A stretch of DNA of 5,547 bases from Nocardioides sp. (GCA_031177735.1 JAPSKJ010000166.1:1-5547); one strand, 5' to 3'; shown: positions 1-5,540, numbered from the stretch's first letter. A program made the numbers and translations. Notes: a model not told the origin generated them from the letters alone.

Positions 1-786
1 TCCACGCCGACACCGCTGGTGGTCTGCGACGAGCAGGGCCGGATCCGGACGGCCAACCCTGCGATGGCCGAGCTCCTCGGCACCACGACCGAGGAGCTCG
101 GGGGAGTCCTGCTCAGCACGTGGCTGCCGGTGGGGGAGGCGGCGGGCGGCGCCCCGCAGACCAACCCGCACACCAACATCGTCACCGCATCCGGCGGCGT
201 GCGCACCGTGGAGGTGCGCACCCAGGCGATGGGCGACCCGTGGGGCCGGCAGATGTACCTCCACGCCGTCGTCGACGTCACCCCACACCGCGAGGAGCGC
301 GAGCGGCTGCGGGCCCAGGGGCGGACCGACCCGCTGACCGGTGCGGGCAACCGGCGTGCACTGCAGGACGCGGTCAACGCGGCGCTCACGGACGGCATCG
401 GGTCCCACGCGCTGGTGATGATGGACCTCGACGGGTTCAAGGCCGTCAACGACACGCTCGGCCACGGTGCCGGTGACGAGCTGCTGGTCACGGTCGCCGC
501 GACCCTGCACACCTCCGTCCGCCCGCAGGACTCGGTCATCCGGGTGGGCGGCGACGAGTTCGTCACCATCGTCATGGTCGACGACCCGGCGGAGGTGGAC
601 ACCGTCGCCGAACGGCTGCGCGCGCGGGTGCAGGCTGCGCTCGACCGGCACCCCTCCGCTGCCGACGTCCGGGTCGGGATCAGCGCCGGCACGGCGCTGA
701 TCGGCCGTGACGGTCGCGACGTCGACGAGCTGCTGGCCGCCGCCGACGAGCGGATGTACGACGACAAGCGCTCCGCGCGCTCCTGA
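1..786 (+). CDS. PAS-GGDEF diguanylate cyclase, 5' end outside the window
   Basis: The frame is open from base 1, so the visible 261 codons are the C-terminal part of a longer protein. Visible codons 1 to about 100 look like a PAS sensor domain (a 'DEQGRIRTANPAMAELLG' type segment, then a strand ending in DVTPHREE) running into a linker helix. The GGDEF domain starts at a DPLTG motif (codons about 110-114). It keeps the metal-binding Asp in MDLDGF (D142), the substrate-contact N150 and D159, and an intact GGDEF at codons 183-187 (bases 547-561). An RxxD motif (RPQD, codons 174-177) lies exactly five residues before GGDEF, which is the family's inhibitory I-site. By family knowledge it should condense two GTP into c-di-GMP and be product-inhibited. 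Nothing visible suggests degeneration. No EAL domain follows, so the protein ends as a cyclase. Further sensor or membrane domains upstream cannot be judged. The methyltransferase starts 13 bases after the stop. Confidence 0.93.
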   Translation, partial: STPTPLVVCDEQGRIRTANPAMAELLGTTTEELGGVLLSTWLPVGEAAGGAPQTNPHTNIVTASGGVRTVEVRTQAMGDPWGRQMYLHAVVDVTPHREERERLRAQGRTDPLTGAGNRRALQDAVNAALTDGIGSHALVMMDLDGFKAVNDTLGHGAGDELLVTVAATLHTSVRPQDSVIRVGGDEFVTIVMVDDPAEVDTVAERLRARVQAALDRHPSAADVRVGISAGTALIGRDGRDVDELLAAADERMYDDKRSARS

Positions 787-788
787 CC

Positions 789-793
789 GGAGG
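789..793 (+). promoter_or_regulatory. Ribosome binding site of the methyltransferase
   Basis: GGAGG lies six bases before the ATG at 800 and just after the cyclase stop. It fixes the methyltransferase start at 800 rather than at an in-frame GTG/ATG inside the cyclase gene. The tight spacing suggests the two genes share a transcript. Confidence 0.8.
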
Positions 794-799
794 CACGAC

Positions 800-1441
800 A
801 TGGGACTGGCCCAGCGAGCGATGCAGCACCCGCTGCTGGCCCCGGTCTACGAGCGGGCGTGGCGCCCGCTGTGGTGGTCGGCCGCGATGGGCTTCGACGT
901 CCCGCACCTGCGGCGTGAGCGGCAGCACGCGGTCGAGGCGCTGCGCCTGGCGCCCGGGCAACAGGTGCTCGACGTCGCCTGCGGACCGGGCAACTTCACC
1001 GAGGTCTACGCAGCCGCCGTCGGCTCGACGGGACTCGCTGTCGGTGTCGACCTGAGCCGCCCGATGATCGAGCGGGCCGTGGCGACGCACTCCGGGCCGG
1101 CCTACCTCCTCGGCAGCGCGACCCGGCTCCCCTTCGACGACCGCGCCTTCGACGCGGTGGCCTGCTACGGCGCCCTCTACCTCATCCCGGAGCCGTTCGC
1201 CGCTCTCGCGGAGATCATCCGGGTGGTCCGGCCGAGCGGCCGGGTCGCGCTGATGGCCAGCCAGGCGCCCGGCCGGCTGCCCGCTGGCGCCATCGCGGCG
1301 GTGGAGCGAGCGACCGGGCTGCGCGCCTTCGGCGCCGACGACCTCACCGCCCGGCTGCGGTCAGCCGGCTTCGTCGACGTCACCCACGAGCGGCACGGCC
1401 TGTTCCAGTACGTCGCCGGGACTGCCCCGCGGACCGGCTGA
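800..1441 (+). CDS. Class I SAM-dependent methyltransferase (Methyltransf_11 type)
   Basis: A 213-residue cytoplasmic protein with a Rossmann-type methyltransferase fold. SAM-binding motif I is VLDVACGPGNF around residues 56-66 (acidic D58, glycine loop 62-64). The acidic end of strand 2 is D84 in GVDLS, expected to hold the ribose of SAM. The post-II region RLPFDDRAFDAV (109-120) and a VVRPSGRVAL strand (about 154-164) are typical of the Methyltransf_11/UbiE-like group. The N-terminal segment, residues 10-32, is aromatic-rich and probably forms a lid over the substrate. The substrate cannot be told from the sequence: small molecule, lipid or quinone are all open, and no RNA- or protein-binding domain is present. 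The start at 800 is supported by GGAGG six bases upstream. The gene follows the diguanylate cyclase by 13 bases and is probably translated from the same mRNA; a functional link to c-di-GMP is not shown. Confidence 0.88.
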   Translation: MGLAQRAMQHPLLAPVYERAWRPLWWSAAMGFDVPHLRRERQHAVEALRLAPGQQVLDVACGPGNFTEVYAAAVGSTGLAVGVDLSRPMIERAVATHSGPAYLLGSATRLPFDDRAFDAVACYGALYLIPEPFAALAEIIRVVRPSGRVALMASQAPGRLPAGAIAAVERATGLRAFGADDLTARLRSAGFVDVTHERHGLFQYVAGTAPRTG

Positions 1442-1444
1442 CCC

Positions 1445-1471
1445 GTTTCGGTCGGCCGATCGGCCGGGTAC
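1445..1471 (+). promoter_or_regulatory. Candidate SigB/SigF-type stress promoter before the DUF3140 gene
   Basis: GTTTCG at 1445-1450 and GGGTAC at 1466-1471 are separated by 15 bases (17 if the -35 is counted as GTTT only). These resemble the -35 GTTT and -10 GGGTAC/T used by actinobacterial SigB/SigF-family stress sigma factors, with the spacing at the long end of the usual range. Transcription would start near 1478, leaving a 5' leader of roughly 25 bases that contains the AGGAGG site. The match is by eye. In such GC-rich DNA a GGGTAC hexamer can occur by chance, and the same bases also form part of inverted repeats. Confidence 0.42.
1453..1466. repeat. Perfect 14-base palindrome in the methyltransferase/DUF3140 gap
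   Basis: CGGCCGATCGGCCG reads the same on both strands. It lies 11 bases after the methyltransferase stop and inside the spacer of the candidate stress promoter. It could be an operator half-covering the promoter. It could also be a short 5-bp hairpin ending the upstream transcript, but no T-run follows and the stem is short for a terminator. Confidence 0.6.
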
Positions 1472-1486
1472 CGAGCGGCGTACCCG
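1465..1486. repeat. 7-bp inverted repeat around the predicted transcription start
   Basis: CGGGTAC (1465-1471) is mirrored by GTACCCG (1480-1486) across an 8-base spacer. The left arm is the candidate -10 element, so the repeat could be a regulator site covering the start point. Alternatively it may put a GGGTAC box on each strand by coincidence. The right arm ends five bases before the AGGAGG ribosome binding site. Confidence 0.55.
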
Positions 1487-1491
1487 ACTCG

Positions 1492-1497
1492 AGGAGG
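1492..1497 (+). promoter_or_regulatory. Ribosome binding site of the DUF3140 gene
   Basis: A full AGGAGG lies five bases before the ATG at 1503. It is the strongest Shine-Dalgarno site in the window and fixes this start. Confidence 0.85.
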
Positions 1498-1502
1498 AGA
1501 CG

Positions 1503-1835
1503 ATGGCGACCACGACCGTCGAGGACCGGCTCTGGGAGAACTTCCACCGCGTCGTGAACATGACCTCGCGTGAGCTGCGTGACTGGCTCGCGGTGGAAGG
1601 CGCGGGCGAGACGAGCGAGGCCCTTCCTGACCAGGCCGGCAGCGCACTGGGCCGGCGCGTGCTCGACATCCTCGGCAAGCGCCGGGGCGACCTGACCGAC
1701 GACGACGCCCGGGTGATGCAGAGCGTGGTCGACCGGGTCACCGCCCGGCGCGGCGACGAGCTGGACGCGACGGTCGCGGACGACCACGAGCGGCGCCGGC
1801 TGATGGACATCGGCCACGATCCGCTGAAGCCCTGA
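1503..1835 (+). CDS. DUF3140 domain-containing protein
   Basis: A 110-residue, charged, soluble protein that I recognise as DUF3140, a small actinobacterial family of unknown function. Three features support this: an N-terminal helix with WENFHRVVNMTSRELRDWL (residues 11-29); a central GRRVLDILGKRRGDLTDDD block (50-68); and the C-terminal signature RRLMDIGHDPLKP (98-110), in which the GHDPLK ending is characteristic. The protein spans the whole usual family length and looks intact. It has no signal peptide or membrane segment and should be cytoplasmic. The basic KRR patch at 59-61 next to an acidic DDD could mean nucleic-acid contact, but that is speculation. Translation starts at an ATG with an ideal AGGAGG. 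The udgX start follows the stop by 10 bases, so the two are almost certainly co-transcribed. A SigB/SigF-like promoter precedes the gene. Confidence 0.85.
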   Translation: MATTTVEDRLWENFHRVVNMTSRELRDWLAVEGAGETSEALPDQAGSALGRRVLDILGKRRGDLTDDDARVMQSVVDRVTARRGDELDATVADDHERRRLMDIGHDPLKP

Positions 1836-1845
1836 GGGCGCGGGG

Positions 1846-2502
1846 GTGGCGCGGGAGACCTTCCCCGGTGCGCAGGAGTGGGTGCCTGACCGACCCACCC
1901 TGCCGCGGCTGCAGGAGGCGGCCCAGACCTGCCGCGGATGCGACCTCTACCGCGACGCCACGCAGGCGGTGATGGGGGCCGGCGATCCGGACGCGCCGCT
2001 GATGCTGCTCGGAGAGCAGCCCGGCGACCGCGAGGACCGCGAGGGCGAGCCCTTCGTCGGCCCGGCCGGACGGGTGCTCGACGACGCCCTCGCAGAGGCC
2101 GGGATCGACCCGGCCCACGTCTTCACGACCAACGCCGTCAAGCACTTCCGGCACCACACCGCCGGCAAGCGACGGATCCACGACTCACCGAAGTCCGCCC
2201 ACGTCGCTGCGTGCGCGCCGTGGCTGCGCGCGGAGCTCGCTCTCGTGCGTCCGCGAGGCGTGGTCGTGCTCGGCGGCACCGCCGGCAAGGCGCTCTACGG
2301 CTCGTCGTTCAAGGTCGGCGAGGCCCGTGGCGAGCGGCGGCCGTGGCCGGAGAGGTACGCCGTCGGCGACCCGCCCGCCTGGGTGCTCGCCACCATCCAC
2401 CCCTCGGCGGTGCTGCGCGCGGGGGAGGAGCGGGCGGCGGCGTACGCCGGGCTGGTCGCGGACCTGCGGGTGGCCGCGTCGCTGCTGGCCGACAGTGCCT
2501 GA
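1846..2502 (+). CDS. udgX: UdgX family uracil-DNA glycosylase (uracil-DNA cross-linking type)
   Basis: A 218-residue cytoplasmic DNA-repair enzyme of the uracil-DNA glycosylase superfamily, matching the UdgX branch in full. Visible features in order: CxxC (C29, C32) of the iron-sulfur site; motif A GEQPGDREDREG (56-67), with a downstream PFVGPAGRVLD (69-79); the NAVKHF strand (96-101); the UdgX-specific loop KRRIH (108-112, bases 2167-2181); a third cysteine C123 in ACAPWL; and motif B HPS (185-187). In characterised mycobacterial UdgX, the loop histidine (here H112) attacks the sugar and leaves the protein covalently bound to uracil-containing DNA. Conservation of KRRIH predicts the same behaviour here. 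The start is GTG at 1846 with only a weak AGGG at 1835-1838. An inner GTG at 1882 has a site too close to it, and would remove the family-like AQEWVP segment. Only three cysteines exist, so the fourth cluster ligand is not an obvious Cys. Confidence 0.93.
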   Translation: MARETFPGAQEWVPDRPTLPRLQEAAQTCRGCDLYRDATQAVMGAGDPDAPLMLLGEQPGDREDREGEPFVGPAGRVLDDALAEAGIDPAHVFTTNAVKHFRHHTAGKRRIHDSPKSAHVAACAPWLRAELALVRPRGVVVLGGTAGKALYGSSFKVGEARGERRPWPERYAVGDPPAWVLATIHPSAVLRAGEERAAAYAGLVADLRVAASLLADSA

Positions 2503-2512
2503 ACACATGGGA

Positions 2513-2542
2513 AGGGCGCCCCGCCGGTCGGCGGGGCGCCCT
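2513..2542. terminator. 13-bp GC-rich hairpin between convergent genes, no U-tract
   Basis: An uninterrupted stem pairs 2513-2525 (AGGGCGCCCCGCC) with 2530-2542 around a GGTC loop. It begins 10 bases after the udgX stop and lies 28 bases beyond the stop of the minus-strand small membrane gene. The symmetry means it can fold in RNA from either strand, so it probably serves as a shared bidirectional terminator or 3' end stabiliser. Neither strand has a T-run after the stem, as is common for hairpins in high-GC actinobacteria. Confidence 0.78.
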
Positions 2543-2570
2543 GTCCACCCATCCCAGGAGAAAGGCCGGT

Positions 2571-2714
2571 CTACGTGAAGATGCTGACCCCGCCGGGGCC
2601 GACCAGCAGGCCGACGACGATGAGGACGATGCCCCAGAGCATCTGACCTCGGAGCAGGCTCACGATCCCAGCCACGACAAGGATCACAGCGAGGATCCAC
2701 AACAGCAGAGCCAT
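2571..2714 (-). CDS. Small two-helix membrane protein, GPGG-SIF type
   Basis: A 47-residue, strongly hydrophobic protein with two predicted membrane helices (about residues 2-21 and 25-38), joined by a short LRGQ turn and ending in GPGGVSIFT. The GPGG-SIF tail resembles that of small hydrophobic proteins annotated in many actinobacteria; I know of no established function for them. The ATG at 2714 is preceded by GAGAGGG (2719-2725) four bases upstream, which favours it over a longer reading from a TTG at 2774. The longer version would add a charged, site-less extension covering the gap. The gene lies 84 bases downstream of the DUF5709 gene on the same strand and ends against the shared hairpin. 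It may be transcribed with DUF5709 or from its own weak SigB-like promoter. It is probably an inner-membrane stress or envelope protein; the role is inference. Confidence 0.75.
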   Translation of the reverse strand: MALLLWILAVILVVAGIVSLLRGQMLWGIVLIVVGLLVGPGGVSIFT

Positions 2715-2718
2715 CGTT

Positions 2719-2725
2719 CCCTCTC
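2719..2725 (-). promoter_or_regulatory. Ribosome binding site deciding the start of the small membrane protein
   Basis: Reading the minus strand, GAGAGGG lies four bases before the ATG at 2714. It is the only Shine-Dalgarno-like sequence in this gap and supports the 47-residue form over the longer TTG-started form. Confidence 0.65.
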
Positions 2726-2762
2726 TTTCCAAAGAGACTCGGACCGGTCGGCCCGTTGGAGC

Positions 2763-2779
2763 GCCGGTACCCAACCGGC
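2763..2779. repeat. Small inverted repeat downstream of the DUF5709 gene
   Basis: GCCGGT (2763-2768) pairs with ACCGGC (2774-2779) around a 5-base loop, 20 bases after the DUF5709 stop. It is too short for a convincing terminator and overlaps the candidate SigB-like -10 box. It may be an attenuator, an mRNA processing point or chance. Confidence 0.35.
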
Positions 2780-2792
2780 TGTTCGAGTAATC
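2767..2792 (-). promoter_or_regulatory. Weak candidate SigB-type promoter for the small membrane protein
   Basis: On the minus strand, GATT (2789-2792) is followed after 16 bases by GGGTAC (2767-2772). This fits the loose GNNT-N14-16-GGGTAC/T pattern known for Streptomyces SigB, but only the -10 is a strong match. A start near 2760 would give a leader of roughly 45 bases before the ATG at 2714. The alternative is simple read-through from DUF5709. Confidence 0.25.
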
Positions 2793-2798
2793 GTCGAG

Positions 2799-3272
2799 CT
2801 ACTGGATCTCGTCGTCCGGGATGACGTGGATCGCGGCTTCCTCGGCCGAGGCGGCGGCGCCGTCGATCCCCACGTCGCGGCCGATCATGTCCTTGTCGGT
2901 GTCTTCCCCGATCCCCTCGTCCGGGGCCACCAGGCGGCCGGCACGCGCGTCGCCGACCTGGCCGGCGTCGAGCTGCTCCTGGTCCTCGGTCCAGGTGTCC
3001 TCGGTGTAGGGGTCCTTCTCGGGGATCTCCTGCTGCACCCGCTGCTCGAGGGTCTCGCCACGCTCCTCCTCCCACGGTGTGTTGCCGAAGCCCTGGCCGG
3101 CGCTGTACTTCTCCGGCGGGGAGTAGCCGGTGTCCATCGGGTCGTCGACCGGGTCGTCGGTCAGCAGGTCCTCGGCGCCCGGCTGGTCCTCGTCGTCGAT
3201 GCTGTAGTCGCCGTAGGCCTCGCTGTCGTCGGTGACGGCGGCGAGGTCGGTCGGGTCGTTCTGCTCAGTCAT
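2799..3272 (-). CDS. DUF5709 domain-containing acidic protein
   Basis: A 157-residue, very acidic, probably largely disordered protein of the actinobacterial DUF5709 family (function unknown). The signatures are visible in the usual order: DPMDTGYSPPEK (44-55), the ETLEQR block (73-78), GDARAGRLVAPDEG (107-120), DTDKDMIGRDVGIDG (124-138) and the alanine-rich ASAEEAAIHV near the C-terminus (141-150). No signal peptide, membrane segment or cysteine is seen, so it should be cytoplasmic. The chosen start is the ATG at 3272, where the protein reads MTEQNDP. An in-frame ATG at 3305 would add 11 residues (MPTATGGHRNR) without a better ribosome site, so the N-terminus is uncertain by that much. It lies 87 bases downstream of the MMPL gene on the same strand and 84 bases upstream of the small membrane protein. 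The acidic composition could suit a stress-related hydration or binding role, but this is speculative. Confidence 0.87.
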   Translation of the reverse strand: MTEQNDPTDLAAVTDDSEAYGDYSIDDEDQPGAEDLLTDDPVDDPMDTGYSPPEKYSAGQGFGNTPWEEERGETLEQRVQQEIPEKDPYTEDTWTEDQEQLDAGQVGDARAGRLVAPDEGIGEDTDKDMIGRDVGIDGAAASAEEAAIHVIPDDEIQ

Positions 3273-3359
3273 GCGGTTCCGGTGCCCACCGGTGGCGGTG
3301 GGCATCCGGGGGTCCGGCCGGTTGTGACCGGTCAGTCGTCGCCGATCGACGGTGGCCGC
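3273..3359. promoter_or_regulatory. Palindrome-rich gap between the MMPL and DUF5709 genes
   Basis: This 87-base gap contains CCACCGGTGG (3286-3295), a GCCCACC/GGTGGGC inverted repeat (3284-3290 with 3297-3303), CCGGT/ACCGG (3318-3322 with 3327-3331), TGACCGGTCA (3325-3334) and CGTCG/CGACG (3337-3341 with 3347-3351). TGACCGGTCA has the look of a dimeric repressor half-site core. The outer hairpins could end or attenuate the MMPL transcript. I see no convincing -35/-10 pair. GGGCAC at about 3280-3285 on the minus strand is a poor SigB-like match and too close to the ATG. Confidence 0.4.
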
Positions 3360-5540
3360 TCAGCGGGGCGCGGGCTCCGAGGCTGCGGTGCCTGCTGCCA
3401 GCGGCTCGGCGACCGGAGGGTCACGGTCGAGCTTGGCGGGCCACCAGATCTTCCCGCCCAGGTCGAGGTTGATCGCGGTGACGAGCACCGAGCGCACGAT
3501 CATCGTGTCGAGGATGACGCCGAGCGCGACCGCCAGCCCGATCTCGGCGAGGAACACCAGCGGCAGGGTGCCGAGGACGATGAACGTGGCCGCGAGGACG
3601 AGGCCCGCCGAGGTGATCACGCCGCCGGTGGAGGCGAGCGCGACCAGGGAGCCGGCGCGGGTGCCGCGGGTCATCGTCTCCTCGCGCACCCGCGTCATCA
3701 AGAAGATGTTGTAGTCGATCCCGAGAGCGACCAGGAACACGAAGACGAACAGCGGGAACGAGGAGTCGACGAGGTGGAAGCCCTCGCCGTTCTCGAACAC
3801 GTTGGCCAAGATGCCCCGGAAGATGAGCGTCGAGATGCCGAGCGCCGCGCCGAAGGAGAGCACGACGGTGGCGATCAGGATGAGCGGCGCGAGCAGCGCC
3901 CGCAGCAGCGCCATCAAGATCAGCAGCACGACCAGCAGCACGATCGGGATGATCACGATGTTGTCGCGGCTCGAGGCCTCGGCGACGTCGAGGAAGAGCG
4001 CCGCCGAGCCGGTCACCAGGGCGTCCGCCCCCGGCACCGCGTGCACCGCGTCGCGCACCGCGCGGACCTGATCGGCCGCCTCCTCCGAGGCCGGGTCGGC
4101 GGACTGCGCGATGGAGAAGAACTTCACCCCGTCGAGCGGAGGCACGTCGCCGGTCACCGCGCCCAGGCCGGGGACGCCGGCGATCGCGGCGGCGACGGCG
4201 TCGGCCTGCTCGGCGTCGGCCACCACCTGGATCGGGGTGGAGGTGTCGACCAGGCCGTGCTCGACGAGCACCTTCTGGCCGACGACGGAGTCGACCTCCT
4301 TGGTGTACTGCTCCTCGGTCGACATGTTGCCCGGGTTGAGCAGCAGGTTGCCCAGGCAGGCGACCGCGAGTGCGAGGGCGGTGCCGACCCAGACCCGTCG
4401 CGGGCGGCGGGCGATCCAGGCGCCGACCCGCGACCAGAAGCCGGTCGAGGTCGGCTCGCGCGAGCCGAACGTCGGGCGCTGGGGCCAGAAGACCCACCGG
4501 CCCGCGATGACCAGGAGCGCTGGCAGCAGCGTGATCATCGCCAACAGCGTGATGGACACGCCGATGGCGGCGACCGGGCCGAGCCCGGCGGTGGAGTTCA
4601 TGTCGGCGAAGAGCAGGCACAGCATGCCGATCGCCACGGTCGCCGCGCTGGCGATGATGGCCGGAGCCGCCCGGTGCAGGGCGAAGGCCATCGCCTCGTG
4701 CCGGTCCTCGTGGCGGCGGAGCTCTTCGCGGTACCGGGCGACCAGCAGCAGGGCGTAGTCGGTGCCGGCACCGATCACCAGGACGCTGAGGATGGCCTGG
4801 CTCTGGCCGTTGATGGTCAGGTCGGCGTGCTTGGCCAGGAGGTAGACGACGCCCTGGGCGGTGAAGAGGGAGAACACCGCCGAGAGGATCGGCAGGATCC
4901 ACAGCACCGGGCTGCGGTAGGTGAACAGCAGGATGACGATGACGACCGAGAGCGTGGCGAGCAGGAGCGTGGTGTCGATCCCGCCGAACGCCTCGGCGGC
5001 GTCAGCGGCCTGGCCGCCTGCGCCGGCGAGGTGCACGTCGACCCCGTCGATCTGGGTGATGTCGCGGATGTCGTCGGCGGCCGGCGGCAGCGCCTCCCAG
5101 CCGTCCTCGCCGAAGTTGAAGGTGACGGACGTGGTGGCGACCTCTCCGTCCGCGGAGACCAGGCCCATCTGCTGGCCGGTGGCGGCGTCGGTGGGCGCCA
5201 TGATCAGCGGTGCGCCGTCCGGGCCCTCGGCCACGCCCTCGATGGCGGCGATCTCGGCAGCCTGATCGGCGATGGCGGTGTAGTCAGCCTCGGTGAGCCC
5301 GCCGTCGCGGCGGTAGACCACCGTGGTGGGGATGTCGTTGGGGTCGGAGAAGCCGCTGAGCTTCTCCAGCGCCTGTGCGGACTCCGCGCTCGCGGGCAAC
5401 CAGCTGGACGCCTCGTTGTTCTGGACCTCGGCCAGCTTGCTGCCGAACGTGGCGCCGAAGACGGCGATCCCCACCCAGACCACGAGCACGATCCACTTGG
5501 TGACGCGGCCGGTCAGCTTGCCGGCGAGGGCGATGTGCAT
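3360..5540 (-). CDS. MMPL family (RND superfamily) transporter
   Basis: A 726-residue inner-membrane transporter with the duplicated MMPL layout. The first half has one helix (about 15-31), an extracytoplasmic loop (about 32-188), then a five-helix bundle (about 189-347). After a cytoplasmic linker comes the second helix-loop-bundle set: about 382-401, loop to 526, helices 527-690. The proton-relay Asp-Tyr pair typical of MmpL proteins appears in both halves, as GAGTDYALLLVARYREE (D261-Y262) and LGIDYNIFLMTRVREE (D609-Y610). The conserved LDTMIVRSVLV (677-687) and a WWPAKLDRD end (699-707) are also present. Family members use the proton-motive force to export lipids, antibiotics or other hydrophobic molecules; the cargo here is unknown. 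Length fits the short MMPL group, not the longer mycobacterial MmpL3/11 type with cytoplasmic tails. The ATG at 5540 gives a natural N-terminus, but only seven bases lie upstream and they stay open, so no ribosome site can be checked. Confidence 0.93.
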   Translation of the reverse strand: MHIALAGKLTGRVTKWIVLVVWVGIAVFGATFGSKLAEVQNNEASSWLPASAESAQALEKLSGFSDPNDIPTTVVYRRDGGLTEADYTAIADQAAEIAAIEGVAEGPDGAPLIMAPTDAATGQQMGLVSADGEVATTSVTFNFGEDGWEALPPAADDIRDITQIDGVDVHLAGAGGQAADAAEAFGGIDTTLLLATLSVVIVILLFTYRSPVLWILPILSAVFSLFTAQGVVYLLAKHADLTINGQSQAILSVLVIGAGTDYALLLVARYREELRRHEDRHEAMAFALHRAAPAIIASAATVAIGMLCLLFADMNSTAGLGPVAAIGVSITLLAMITLLPALLVIAGRWVFWPQRPTFGSREPTSTGFWSRVGAWIARRPRRVWVGTALALAVACLGNLLLNPGNMSTEEQYTKEVDSVVGQKVLVEHGLVDTSTPIQVVADAEQADAVAAAIAGVPGLGAVTGDVPPLDGVKFFSIAQSADPASEEAADQVRAVRDAVHAVPGADALVTGSAALFLDVAEASSRDNIVIIPIVLLVVLLILMALLRALLAPLILIATVVLSFGAALGISTLIFRGILANVFENGEGFHLVDSSFPLFVFVFLVALGIDYNIFLMTRVREETMTRGTRAGSLVALASTGGVITSAGLVLAATFIVLGTLPLVFLAEIGLAVALGVILDTMIVRSVLVTAINLDLGGKIWWPAKLDRDPPVAEPLAAGTAASEPAPR

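Noticed and set aside
707..799. An upstream in-frame extension of the methyltransferase
   Set aside because: It would overlap the cyclase C-terminus, has no ribosome site, and encodes Ser/Pro/Thr-rich sequence unlike the family. GGAGG at 789 supports 800.
1453..1466. Reading the 14-base palindrome as a terminator of the methyltransferase gene
   Set aside because: As a hairpin it gives only about five base pairs with a four-base loop and no T-run; an operator role fits better.
2715..2774. A TTG-started, 67-residue form of the small membrane protein
   Set aside because: The added segment is charged and lacks a ribosome site, while the ATG at 2714 has GAGAGGG directly upstream and begins the hydrophobic helix.
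2185..3075. A 296-residue minus-strand open frame crossing udgX, the hairpin and DUF5709
   Set aside because: Arg/Gly/Pro-rich shadow that runs through a terminator-like hairpin and two supported genes.
3273..3305. A longer DUF5709 protein from the ATG at 3305
   Set aside because: Not excluded, but it has no better ribosome site and the added 11 residues fall in a palindrome-rich segment; 3272 was preferred.
4111..4758. A 215-residue open frame on the plus strand, antisense to the MMPL gene
   Set aside because: Low-complexity Ala/Ser/Arg/Thr composition typical of the antisense of GC-rich coding DNA, with no domain and no ribosome site.
3421..4902. A 493-residue open frame on the minus strand inside the MMPL gene
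   Set aside because: It is an arginine-, proline- and alanine-rich shadow of the transporter in another frame. The transporter frame has the family motifs and helices.
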